From Paraoerskovia sediminicola (GTDB taxonomy: Bacteria > Actinomycetota > Actinomycetes > Actinomycetales > Cellulomonadaceae): DNA of 64,000 bases. Under the pieces are notes generated by a model that was given only the letters and a program-made list of their open reading frames with translations, was not told the DNA's origin and searched no databases. Within the stretch, counting starts at the first letter, position 1. Each line of letters begins with the position of its first letter. The translations under genes and the position numbers were made by a program. Positions 33,278 to 41,730 of this stretch are shown piece after piece. The stretch spans positions 1,240,001 to 1,304,000 of the forward strand of contig NZ_AP027729.1 in the NCBI RefSeq assembly GCF_030296575.1, read 5' to 3'.

Positions 33278-34759
33278 GTGACCAGCACCGCCCTCTTTGC
33301 TGGCGACGGACTGCTCGGCTCGACACCTGCGAACTTCGTCGCGGGCACGTTCGACCCCGACACCTCGTACGGCACCACCGACGTCGTCAACCCCTCGGAC
33401 GGAACCGTCGTCGCCACGGTCCCGCACGCCTCGCCCGAGGTCGTGGACCGCGCGGTCCAGGCGGCAGCCACGGCCCAGAAGGCCTGGGAGAAGCGCAGCC
33501 ATCTCGACCGCGCCGCGGTGCTCGAGGCCGTCCGGGTCTCCCTCGGCGACCACGCGGAGGAGCTCGCCCGGATCCTCGCCGTCGAACAGGGCAAGCCGTT
33601 GGCGGATGCCCTCGGAGAGGTCGGAGGGGCGCAGAACTTCTTCGACTTCGCGATCAGCCAGAAGTATCGGGCGGTCGGCGAGATGGTCGCGACGGACCCG
33701 GGTCACAGCCTCCAGGTGCGGGAGACGCCCATCGGCGTCGTCGCCGCGATCCTGCCCTGGAACTTCCCCGTCGCGATCTTCGCGCGCAAGGTCGCGCCGG
33801 CCCTCATGGCCGGGAACGCGATCGTCGTGAAGCCGTCCGGCCTCACCCCGGTGTCAGCGCTCGCCCTCGCCCGCCTCCTCCAGGAGGCAGGCGTGCCCGA
33901 CGGACTCGTCAGCGTCCTGTGCGGCAACGGTCGGGACACCGGGAACGCCCTGATCACGCACAAGGACGTCGGCATGGTGACCATGACGGGATCCACGCGG
34001 GGCGGACGCGAGATCATCAAGGCCACCGCCGACAAGATCATCCCCGTCTCCCTCGAGCTCGGCGGCAAGGCGCCGTTCATCATCTTCGAGGACGCCGACC
34101 TCGACCTCGCCGTGCAGGATGCGGCAGACGCTCGGCTCTGGAACTCCGGCCAGGTCTGCACCTGCAACGAGGTCACCTACGTCCACGAGAGCCTGCACGA
34201 CGAGTTCGTCCGACGGGTCGCCGAGCGGTTCGCTGCCGTCACCCCCACGAACCCCCTGACCCCGGGCTGCACCATGGGCCCCCTGGTCGCGGAGCGCGAG
34301 CGCGTGAAGGTCCAGTCGATGCTCGACGACGCGGTCGCTGCGGGCGCGGTCGTCGAGACCGGCGGCGGCCGGCCCGAGGGCGCGGACTACGCGGACGGCG
34401 CCTGGTTGGCCCCGACGCTGCTCTCCGGCGTGACGAGCGACATGGACATCGCCCGCGAGGAGATCTTCGGGCCCGTGCTCCCCGTGGTTCCCTTCGCCAC
34501 GGAGGACGAGGTCGTAGCCGCCGCGAACTCCACGGACGTCGGGCTCACCGCCTACGTCTACACCAAGGACCTCGCCCGCTCGATGCGACTCATGGATGAG
34601 CTGGAGTTCGGCGAGGTCTACGTCAACCAGGTCGGCCCGGAGAAGCCGCAAGGATTCCACACCGGGTGGAAGACGTCGGGGCTCGGGGGCGACGACGGCG
34701 CACACGGCTACGACAAGTACCTGCGCCGCAAGACGACCTACGTCCGCTACGCCCGTTGA
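33278..34759 (+). CDS. Aldehyde dehydrogenase, probable 3,6-anhydro-L-galactose dehydrogenase
   Basis: 493 residues of the AldA/lactaldehyde-dehydrogenase type. The cofactor region has LPWNFPVAIFARKVAPAL and TGSTRGGREI; the catalytic Glu is in LELGGKAPF (about residue 262) and the catalytic Cys in NSGQVCTCNE (about residue 294). In agar degraders an enzyme of this family oxidises AHG to AHG acid, the substrate of the cycloisomerase; the neighbouring GH117 and cycloisomerase genes make that the best guess. GTG 33278 has GGAG 11 nt upstream. Overlaps the GH2 start (TTGA). A close paralog is at 49234. Confidence 0.82.
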   Translation: MTSTALFAGDGLLGSTPANFVAGTFDPDTSYGTTDVVNPSDGTVVATVPHASPEVVDRAVQAAATAQKAWEKRSHLDRAAVLEAVRVSLGDHAEELARILAVEQGKPLADALGEVGGAQNFFDFAISQKYRAVGEMVATDPGHSLQVRETPIGVVAAILPWNFPVAIFARKVAPALMAGNAIVVKPSGLTPVSALALARLLQEAGVPDGLVSVLCGNGRDTGNALITHKDVGMVTMTGSTRGGREIIKATADKIIPVSLELGGKAPFIIFEDADLDLAVQDAADARLWNSGQVCTCNEVTYVHESLHDEFVRRVAERFAAVTPTNPLTPGCTMGPLVAERERVKVQSMLDDAVAAGAVVETGGGRPEGADYADGAWLAPTLLSGVTSDMDIAREEIFGPVLPVVPFATEDEVVAAANSTDVGLTAYVYTKDLARSMRLMDELEFGEVYVNQVGPEKPQGFHTGWKTSGLGGDDGAHGYDKYLRRKTTYVRYAR

Positions 34760-37700
34760 GCGCCGCAGACCGGACCTGGGAGTCCTTCACACCGTCCACC
34801 GGCAGCACGTCGACACCGCGCGCGCACCTGCGCACCGACGCGCGCACCCTCGACCTCGACGGCGCGTGGGGGTTTCGTCTCTCGCCGCGAGCCGACGCCC
34901 CCACCGAGTTCGTCGACCCCGCGTTCGATACGACCGCGTGGGACACCGTCCAGGTGCCGCACCACTGGGTCCTCGACGCCGACGGTCGGTACGGGACGCC
35001 GATCTACACGAACATCCAGCTGCCGATCCCGCTGGATCCGCCGTTCGTCCCGGACGAGAACCCGACGGGCGACTACCGCACCACGTTCACTCTTGGCGGA
35101 TGGGACGCCGAACGCACCCTGCTGCGGTTCGACGGGGTGGAGTCGCACCTGACGGTGTGGGTCAACGGGGAACGTGTCGGCACGAGCACCGGCAGTCGTC
35201 TCGTTCGCGAGTTCGACGTCGGCCCGCTCCTGCACGACGGCGAGAACACCCTCGCCGTGCGGGTGTGCCAATGGTCGGCGGGGACGTATCTCGAAGACCA
35301 GGATCAGTGGTGGCTCCCCGGGATCTTCCGGTCCGTCGCGCTCATCGCGCGGCCCGTCGGGGCCGTCGACGACGTCTGGGTCCGGGCCGGGTACGACCAC
35401 CTGACCGGCGAGGGCCGGCTCGAGATCGAGGTGGAGGCGGCGCCCGAGGCGTTCCCCGTCGTCGTCCGCCTCCCCGAGCTGGATCGCGAGGTGACGGTCG
35501 AGCGGGCAGGGATCACGGTGTCGGCCGTGCCCGACGTCGAGCCCTGGTCCGCCGAGCAGCCACGGCTCTACGCCGTCGAGGTGCAGAGCACCGGCGAACG
35601 ACTGTCGCTGCGCACGGGCTTCCGCACGGTGTCCATCGAGGGTGATCGGCTGCTCGTCAACGGCACCCCGGTCACGTTCCGCGGGGTCAACCGGCACGAG
35701 TACCACCCGGACCAGGGCCGCGTCGTCGATCTCGACGCCGTCCGCACCGACCTGCTGCTCATGAAGCGCAGCAACATCGACGCGGTGCGCACCAGCCACT
35801 ACCCGCCGCACCCGCAGATCCTGGACCTCTTCGACGAGCTCGGGTTCTGGGTGATCGACGAGTGCGACCTCGAGACGCACGCCTTCTTCTTCGTCGACTG
35901 GGTCGGCAACCCGAGCGACGATCCGCGCTGGCGCGACGCGTACCTCGACCGCATCGAGCGGACCGTCGAGCGGGACAAGAACCATCCCTCCGTCATCCTC
36001 TGGTCCCTCGGCAACGAGTCCGGGACCGGCCAGAACCTCGCCGCGATGGCCGCGTGGGTCCGAGAGCGGGACCCGGGCCGCCCGGTCCACTACGAGGGCG
36101 ACTACACCTGCGCCTACACGGACGTGTACTCGCGGATGTACCCGACCCCCGTCGAGCTCGACATCATCGGGGCCGAGGAGGGCGAGATCTTCGCGTGCAG
36201 CCCGGCCGAGGCGGCGCGCGTGCGGTCCAAGCCGATGCTCCTGTGCGAGTACGGCGCGGCGCTCGGCACCGGCCCTGGCGGGCTCACCGACTATGACGAG
36301 CGCTTCTCCGCGCACGGCCGGATCCACGGCGGCTTCATCTGGGAGTGGCGAGACCACGGTCTGCGCAGCACTGCCCCGGACGGGTCCTCCTACTTCGCGT
36401 ACGGCGGCGACTTCGGGGAGGCCGTCCACGACGGCAACTTCGTGATGGACGGCCTCGTGCTGTCCGACGGCGCACCCACGGCAGGGCTCGCGGAGTTCGC
36501 CGCGGTCAGCGCGCCCCTTCGCGTCCTGGTGCCCGGCTCGAGCGACGCCGGCCACGTCGTCGTGGAGAACCGCTCGCACAGCTCCACGTCGGACGAGTTC
36601 GCGCTCCATGTCGCGGTCGCGGGACCGGAGGGCGAGATGCACGCCGAGTCCGTCGCCCTGCCCACTATCTCGCCGGGTGCCACCGCGACTGTCGAGGTGC
36701 CGGACGCCGTCGGGCACCTTCTCGATGAGGCGAGTCGCCGGGGTGACGACGCCTGGGCGACCTGGACGGTGGCCCGGCGGGAGGCGAGCGCCTGGGCTCC
36801 GGCCGGCCACGTCGTGTCGCGGACGCAGGTCGTGACTCCACAGGCCGCGCCCGGTACCGCCACCCGCCGTCGTCCCGCGGTGACGTCGCGAGCGGCAGCG
36901 CCGTCGTCCGAGGCTCTGACGTTCGACGACGCGGTCTTCGATGCCCGGACCGGGCGGCTGGAATCCCTGTTCGGGCTCCCGGTCGACGGGCCTGAGCTCG
37001 AGCTCTGGCGTGCGCCCACCGACAACGACGTGGGCCAGGGCGCCGGGTCCTTCGAGCTCGGTTACCCGGAGTCCACGCGCGGGTTCGGCGCACCGGGGCC
37101 GTCCGCGGCGGAGCGCTGGCGCAAGCGCGGGCTGCACCGGCTGCGGCGGCGCGTGGAGTCGGTCTCGGCCGACGGTGACTCGGTGCTGGTCAGAGTCACC
37201 GTCGCTGCCGCGGACAAGGCGCCGACGCTCGCCGTGACCCACCGGTGGACCGGGCTCGGTCGCACGGACGGCGGCGGCCCGATCACCCTGCGCACCGAGG
37301 TGTCGCCCTCACGCGGCTGGGACTGCACGTGGCCCAGGGTCGGCGTGCACCTCGCACTGCCCTCCGGCCTGGAGGACGTCTCGTGGGTGGGCGCGGGGCC
37401 CGGTGAGTCCTACCCCGACCTCGCCGAGGGTGCGTGGATCGGTCACCACTCCGCCCACCTCGACGCTCTCGTGACGCCGCACGCCAGGCCGCAGGAATCG
37501 GGACACCGGTCCGACGTCCGATCGCTCGATCTGCGTGACGGGGCCGGCTCGGGGCTGCGGATCCGCACCGTGCCGGGACCCGGTGGGCACCGCGCGGGCT
37601 TCACGTACTCGCGGCACTCGGTCCACGAGACCACGGCCGCCGAGCACCCGTACGAGCTGCCCGAGTCCCGGGTCAACCACCTCTATCTGGACGACGCGGT

Positions 37701-37806
37701 GCACGGGGTGGGTTCGCGCGCCTGCGGGATCGACCCGCAGCCGCGGCATGCGTTGTGGCCGGGGGCGCGCTCGTTCAGGGTGACGTTCGAGGCGCTCGAC
37801 GCGTAG
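34756..37806 (+). CDS. GH2 beta-galactosidase, second copy
   Basis: 1016 residues with full GH2 architecture: a jelly roll (YGTPIYTNIQLPIPLDPPFV; DQWWLPGIFRSV), FRGVNRHEYHPDQG at the barrel entrance, acid/base Glu in SLGNESGTGQN, nucleophile Glu in LLCEYGAALGTG and a C-terminal small-chain-like domain. Only distantly like the GH2 at 22896, so it probably has a different linkage or size preference. No signal peptide. The start is taken as TTG 34756, overlapping the dehydrogenase stop; no good ribosome site is visible, so translation is probably coupled. Confidence 0.85.
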   Translation: MSAADRTWESFTPSTGSTSTPRAHLRTDARTLDLDGAWGFRLSPRADAPTEFVDPAFDTTAWDTVQVPHHWVLDADGRYGTPIYTNIQLPIPLDPPFVPDENPTGDYRTTFTLGGWDAERTLLRFDGVESHLTVWVNGERVGTSTGSRLVREFDVGPLLHDGENTLAVRVCQWSAGTYLEDQDQWWLPGIFRSVALIARPVGAVDDVWVRAGYDHLTGEGRLEIEVEAAPEAFPVVVRLPELDREVTVERAGITVSAVPDVEPWSAEQPRLYAVEVQSTGERLSLRTGFRTVSIEGDRLLVNGTPVTFRGVNRHEYHPDQGRVVDLDAVRTDLLLMKRSNIDAVRTSHYPPHPQILDLFDELGFWVIDECDLETHAFFFVDWVGNPSDDPRWRDAYLDRIERTVERDKNHPSVILWSLGNESGTGQNLAAMAAWVRERDPGRPVHYEGDYTCAYTDVYSRMYPTPVELDIIGAEEGEIFACSPAEAARVRSKPMLLCEYGAALGTGPGGLTDYDERFSAHGRIHGGFIWEWRDHGLRSTAPDGSSYFAYGGDFGEAVHDGNFVMDGLVLSDGAPTAGLAEFAAVSAPLRVLVPGSSDAGHVVVENRSHSSTSDEFALHVAVAGPEGEMHAESVALPTISPGATATVEVPDAVGHLLDEASRRGDDAWATWTVARREASAWAPAGHVVSRTQVVTPQAAPGTATRRRPAVTSRAAAPSSEALTFDDAVFDARTGRLESLFGLPVDGPELELWRAPTDNDVGQGAGSFELGYPESTRGFGAPGPSAAERWRKRGLHRLRRRVESVSADGDSVLVRVTVAAADKAPTLAVTHRWTGLGRTDGGGPITLRTEVSPSRGWDCTWPRVGVHLALPSGLEDVSWVGAGPGESYPDLAEGAWIGHHSAHLDALVTPHARPQESGHRSDVRSLDLRDGAGSGLRIRTVPGPGGHRAGFTYSRHSVHETTAAEHPYELPESRVNHLYLDDAVHGVGSRACGIDPQPRHALWPGARSFRVTFEALDA

Positions 37807-37840
37807 CGAGGGCACAGGGAGACGCGGCACGGCAGCGAAA

Positions 37841-37855
37841 GGTGTCAGATACGAT
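37841..37855 (+). promoter_or_regulatory. GntR autoregulatory site overlapping a leaderless -10
   Basis: AGGTGTCAGATACGAT (from 37840) resembles the sites at 42649 and 42716. Its end, TACGAT (37850-37855), is 7 nt before the GTG of the GntR gene, so binding would cover the -10 of a leaderless promoter. Confidence 0.6.
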
Positions 37856-37862
37856 CGCTGCC

Positions 37863-38588
37863 GTGCCGAACACCCCTACGCCGGCGGGCGACGAGACCGT
37901 CCTGGACTTCGTCGTCCGCGAGCTCGAGGACGTCCTCGTCGCGGCAGCTCCCGGCACCCGGTTGGCGGCGGAGGCCGACCTCGCCGAGAGGCTCGGCGTC
38001 AGTCGCCTCACCGTCCGCGAGGGGCTCAAGGTCCTCGCGGGGCGAGGCCTCGTCGACCTCAGCCGCGGGAAGCGGCCCACCGTGCGCACCCCCGACAGCT
38101 CGGTGATCGCCCGCGACCTCAGCTTCGCGATACGCCGCGACGCCCGCGCCGAGCACGAGCTCCTCGCCGTCCGACGATCGCTCGAGGTGCTCTCCGCCGG
38201 CGAAGCGGCACGGAACGCGAGCCGAGCGGGCACCGCAGCCGTGGAAGCCGCGATCTCGACGATGGAAGCCGTGGCCGCTGACTTCGACGGCTCCCCCGAG
38301 GCCGTGCGCGCCTACAACGACGCCGACCTCGGGTTCCACGAGGCCCTCGCGCTGGCGAGCGGGAACCGCATGCTGGCGCACCTGATCGAGGGGCTCTCGG
38401 AGTCACTCCGCCAGAGCTTCGACCGCAGCATCGCCGGATTCCTCGCACAGGGGCGCGACCTCCGCGAGGGCGCACGCGAGCACCGCGCAGTGTTCGAGTG
38501 CGTCCGTCGCGGCGACGCCCACGCCGCCGAGACGGCGATGCGCGCGCACCTCCGGGCCACCGAGAGAGACCTCGACGCGGCGCCGTGA
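37863..38588 (+). CDS. GntR/FadR-family regulator with FCD domain
   Basis: 241 residues. Winged helix with the GntR signature (RLAAEADLAERLGVSRLTVR; GLKVLAGRGLVDLSRG) and an FCD effector domain (LLAVRRSLEVLSAGEAARNA; YNDADLGFHEALALASGN; HRAVFECVRRGDAHAAETAM) with the conserved Asp/His metal ligands. FCD proteins often sense sugar acids or keto acids. It is likely the local regulator for the divergent dgoD/FAH promoters, which carry similar operators. A GntR regulator accompanies agar genes in Streptomyces coelicolor, by recollection. Confidence 0.85.
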   Translation: MPNTPTPAGDETVLDFVVRELEDVLVAAAPGTRLAAEADLAERLGVSRLTVREGLKVLAGRGLVDLSRGKRPTVRTPDSSVIARDLSFAIRRDARAEHELLAVRRSLEVLSAGEAARNASRAGTAAVEAAISTMEAVAADFDGSPEAVRAYNDADLGFHEALALASGNRMLAHLIEGLSESLRQSFDRSIAGFLAQGRDLREGAREHRAVFECVRRGDAHAAETAMRAHLRATERDLDAAP

Positions 38589-38642
38589 GGCGTGGTGCCG
38601 GCGCGGACCTGGCGATGGCCGGCGCAGGCAGGACGCTGACCG

Positions 38643-39941
38643 CTACGCCGTGCCGCCGAGCACCGACGCCCCCGCGAACGGCAGCCCGTCGATCGCCTCG
38701 ATCTCGAGGAGCCGGTTCCACTTGGCGGTGCGCTCGCTGCGCATCGTCGACCCCACCTTGATCTGACCGGCACCCCACCCGACGGCGAGGTCAGAGAGCC
38801 AGGTGTCCTCGGTGTCGCCCGACCTGGCGCTGACGACGGTCGCGAAGCCCGCGTCCTGGGCCCGGGCGAGCACGCGGCCCGCGCGCGAGACGCTGCCGGC
38901 CTGGTTGACCTTGACCAGCACCGCGTTGGCCGCCGACTCGGAGACGCCCCGGTCGACACGGTCGAGGTTCGTCGCGAACAGGTCGTCACCCAGCATCTGG
39001 GTCGCCGGCATCCGCCGGGTCGCAGCCGAGGACCCACGCCAGTCGTCCTCCCCGACCACGTCCTCGATCGAGACGAGCGGGTACCTCTCGGTCCAACCGA
39101 CGACGACGTCGAGCCACTCGTCGACGCTGAGCCGGTCGCCCTGCCCGGCGAGCACGATGTCGTCCCCGTCCACGAGCTGGCTCGCGGCGACATCGATGGC
39201 GATGGACATGGCGTCGGGCGCGAAGCCCGCGCGCTCGATCCCCTCCGCCAGGAGCTCGAGCGCGGCCTCGTTGCTCCCGAGCCTCGCCGAGAGCCCACCT
39301 TCGTCGGCCACCAGCGCAGACCAGCCACCGCGGTCGTCGAGCAGCCGGGCGCAGTGTGCGCGGACGTCCGACACCTGCTCGAGCGCCTGTGCGAAAGACT
39401 GCGCGCCGAGCGGCACGACCAGGAAGTCCTGGATGTCGACGGCGCGGCCCGCGTGCGCCCCGCCCGAGAAGATGTTGATCATCGGCATCGGGATCGTGGC
39501 GCGCCTCGCGCCGGCGTCCCCACCTGCCGGGTCGCCGAGCGTCGACCACAGGGGCCGGTTCTCCGCGGCGCCGTGCGCCACGGTCGTGGCCAGCGAGACC
39601 GCGAGCGCCGCGTTCGCCCCGAGCCTGCTCAGGTTCGGCTCGCCGTCGTGCTCCTCGACGGCTGCGTCGATCTCTGCACGGTCGGAGGCGCGCATGCCTC
39701 GGATCAGCGGTGCGTACTCGTCGTTGACGGCTGCCACGGCGCTGCGCACGCCCCACCCGCCGTAGCGGGTGCCGCCGTCGCGAGCCTCGTGGGCCTCGTG
39801 GCGGCCGGTCGATGCACCGGACGGGACGACGGTCCGGCCGTGCGCCCCGTTCTCGAGCTCGACCCGGCAGGCGACCGTGGGGCGGCCGCGCGAGTCGAGG
39901 GCCTCCCACGCCACGGTCCGGTCGATACGGTCGGTCGTCAT
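38643..39941 (-). CDS. Divergent enolase paralog
   Basis: 432 residues, clearly of the true enolase family: EALDSRGRPTV, PSGASTG, GGAHAGRAVDIQDFLVVPLG, VADEGGLSARLGSNEAALEL, the metal ligands in IDVAASQ, SIEDVVGEDDW and LGDDLF, the Lys in VLVKVNQAGS, and GQIKVGSTMRSER. Two changes stand out: the active-site loop SHRSGETED of glycolytic enolases reads SARSGDTED (His replaced by Ala), and STGEKEA reads STGRHEA. A cell needs its housekeeping enolase elsewhere, so this copy probably has another phosphorylated substrate. Overlaps the kinase stop by one base. See findings for an L-2-phosphoglycerate proposal. Confidence 0.8.
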   Translation of the reverse strand: MTTDRIDRTVAWEALDSRGRPTVACRVELENGAHGRTVVPSGASTGRHEAHEARDGGTRYGGWGVRSAVAAVNDEYAPLIRGMRASDRAEIDAAVEEHDGEPNLSRLGANAALAVSLATTVAHGAAENRPLWSTLGDPAGGDAGARRATIPMPMINIFSGGAHAGRAVDIQDFLVVPLGAQSFAQALEQVSDVRAHCARLLDDRGGWSALVADEGGLSARLGSNEAALELLAEGIERAGFAPDAMSIAIDVAASQLVDGDDIVLAGQGDRLSVDEWLDVVVGWTERYPLVSIEDVVGEDDWRGSSAATRRMPATQMLGDDLFATNLDRVDRGVSESAANAVLVKVNQAGSVSRAGRVLARAQDAGFATVVSARSGDTEDTWLSDLAVGWGAGQIKVGSTMRSERTAKWNRLLEIEAIDGLPFAGASVLGGTA

Positions 39942-40969
39942 CAGGAAGTCCTCCAGAGTCGGTCCCACAGGTCGCCGGTAGACGTCACCGGCGTGGTCAA
40001 CAGGTCGATGGCGGTACGTCGGGTCAGGTCCCGCGCCGCGGCATCGAGGTACTCGGCGGGCGACTTGCCGTCGACCCGGGCGAGCAGGAGCGCACCGACA
40101 TGAGCACCCAGCGCGGGCGCGTCCACGGGGCCGGTGCGCGCCGTGTAGGCGGCGGCGAACGCGCTCGCCGTGCGGCGAAGGGCTGCGGTACCCGCCGGGC
40201 GGTGCACGCCCTTGAGGTGCAGGTGCGTCAGCAGGAACGCCGGGTCGAACAGGGGATCGCCCAGGTGCGCGACCTCGAGGTCGAGGACCCACGCGGAGTT
40301 CGGCCCGCCCGCCTCGAGGGGGCCGACGAGAACGTTCTTGGGCGAGAGGTCTCCGTGGACGAGCACCTCGCGTGTGTCGGCCATGCGCTGGACGACGGCG
40401 TCCACCGCGTCCCGCACCTCAGGGTTCCGTCGGGCAGCGGTGCGGTGGTACGGGTCGACGCGCAAAGAGATGAAGGTGGCCGTGTCGTCGCACAGGTCCT
40501 GCGGCAGGCGGGCGCCTCCACGAGTGCCCTCCTGCCACGCACCCAGTGCGTCGCCCAGCACCGCGCCGACGGACTCGTCGACACGACCGGCCATCAGCTC
40601 GGCCTTCCAGTCGACCCATCCTCGGGGTGCGCCGGCGATGGTCATCGTCATGTCGTCGGTGTCGAGGTCGAGCACCTCCGGGACGACGGCCGGCGTCAGC
40701 TCGCGGGCGACCCGCAACCCCTGGGCCTCGCGCACGATCCGCTCACGGGGCGCCAACCACTCCTCGGCCACCGCGAGCCGCTCCCTCGACTGCTTGAGCA
40801 CGACCCGCCGGTCGCCGTCCTGGATCGCCAGGACGACGTTGCTCACGCCCCCACCGAGAAGCTCTGCCGTGGCGCCCTCGCGCACGACGCCGCGTGCGAC
40901 GAGGTACGGAACCACCGTCGCCGGTGAGAGCAGGCTGTCGTCCGGTGCTGCGCCGTCGGCCCCGCTCAA
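39941..40969 (-). CDS. APH/MTR-kinase-like small-molecule kinase
   Basis: 342 residues with the aminoglycoside-phosphotransferase fold: an N-lobe with ATELLGGGVSNVVLAI and VVLKQSRERL (ATP-binding Lys), the catalytic loop VLVHGDLSPKNVLV (Asp and Asn) and the metal Asp in VLDLEVAHLGDPLFD. Most like 5-methylthioribose/homoserine-kinase-type members, so a sugar or hydroxy-acid substrate is more likely than an antibiotic. TTG 40969 overlaps the SDR stop (TTGA) and gives a normal N-terminus. Its tight coupling to the enolase paralog suggests it makes that enzyme's substrate. Confidence 0.78.
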   Translation of the reverse strand: MSGADGAAPDDSLLSPATVVPYLVARGVVREGATAELLGGGVSNVVLAIQDGDRRVVLKQSRERLAVAEEWLAPRERIVREAQGLRVARELTPAVVPEVLDLDTDDMTMTIAGAPRGWVDWKAELMAGRVDESVGAVLGDALGAWQEGTRGGARLPQDLCDDTATFISLRVDPYHRTAARRNPEVRDAVDAVVQRMADTREVLVHGDLSPKNVLVGPLEAGGPNSAWVLDLEVAHLGDPLFDPAFLLTHLHLKGVHRPAGTAALRRTASAFAAAYTARTGPVDAPALGAHVGALLLARVDGKSPAEYLDAAARDLTRRTAIDLLTTPVTSTGDLWDRLWRTS

Positions 40970-41730
40970 TAGGTGGCCCGCCCGCCCGAGAGGTCGAACG
41001 TGAAGCCCGTGGTGAAACTGCACGCCGGCGACACCATGAAGGCGAGCATCTCGGCGACCTCGTCCACGGTCCCGGCGCGGCCCATCGGGATCTTCGCAAA
41101 CATGTAGTCGAGGACGTCCTGCGGCTGGGTGTCGAGGAACGGCGTCCGGATCACAGCAGGAGCCACGGCGTTCACGGTGATGCCGTGCGAGGCGTACTCC
41201 TTGCCCTGCGCCTTGACCATCCCGATGAGCCCGGCCTTGCTCGCGGAGTACCCGATCATGTTGGGGTTGCCCTCCTTGCCCGCGATCGAGGCCACGTGGG
41301 CGATACGGCCGTAGCCGCGCTCGAGGAAGTGCGGGACGACGGCCCGCGCGATCACGAGGCCGGCGGTCAGGTTCACGGCGAGGGTCCGCTCGAAGTCGGC
41401 GACCTCGACCTCGTGGCTCGGCGTGCCGAGCGGCCCCTGGATGCCCGCCGAGTTGACGACGGCGTGCAGTGCTCCGTCGCGGGCGACGGCGGCGTCGACG
41501 GCGGCGCGAACCGACGCCTCGTCCGTCACGTCGGCGGCGACCCCGTGCGCGGTTCCGCCTGCTTCGCGGATCTCCCGCGCGACGGTCTCGGCCGCGTCGG
41601 CGTCGCGGTCGGCGACCGTCACTGCGACGCCACGACCGGCGAGCAACGAGGCCGTGGCCGCGCCGATGCCGGCGCCCGCCCCGATCACGAGCGCGCTGTA
41701 CGGCTGGGGGAACTGGTCCTGGGTGCTCAT
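40966..41730 (-). CDS. SDR dehydrogenase, possible 2-keto-3-deoxy-sugar-acid dehydrogenase
   Basis: 254 residues. Cofactor motif IGAGAGIG, NSAGIQG, catalytic Ser in HVASIAGKEGN and Tyr-x3-Lys in YSASKAG. The IAGKEGNPNMIGYSASKAGL stretch is typical of 2-keto-3-deoxy-L-fuconate / L-rhamnonate 4-dehydrogenases as I recall them. It overlaps the FAH gene by 4 bp (ATGA). SDR plus FAH hydrolase is the signature of the pathway that ends in pyruvate plus L-lactate for L-fucose; with 2-keto-3-deoxy-L-galactonate the products would be pyruvate plus L-glycerate. Confidence 0.8.
   Translation of the reverse strand: MSTQDQFPQPYSALVIGAGAGIGAATASLLAGRGVAVTVADRDADAAETVAREIREAGGTAHGVAADVTDEASVRAAVDAAVARDGALHAVVNSAGIQGPLGTPSHEVEVADFERTLAVNLTAGLVIARAVVPHFLERGYGRIAHVASIAGKEGNPNMIGYSASKAGLIGMVKAQGKEYASHGITVNAVAPAVIRTPFLDTQPQDVLDYMFAKIPMGRAGTVDEVAEMLAFMVSPACSFTTGFTFDLSGGRATY

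Noticed and set aside
39941-40969. APH-type kinase as an antibiotic resistance gene
   Set aside because: It sits in the middle of a coupled catabolic operon and looks more like methylthioribose/homoserine-type kinases.
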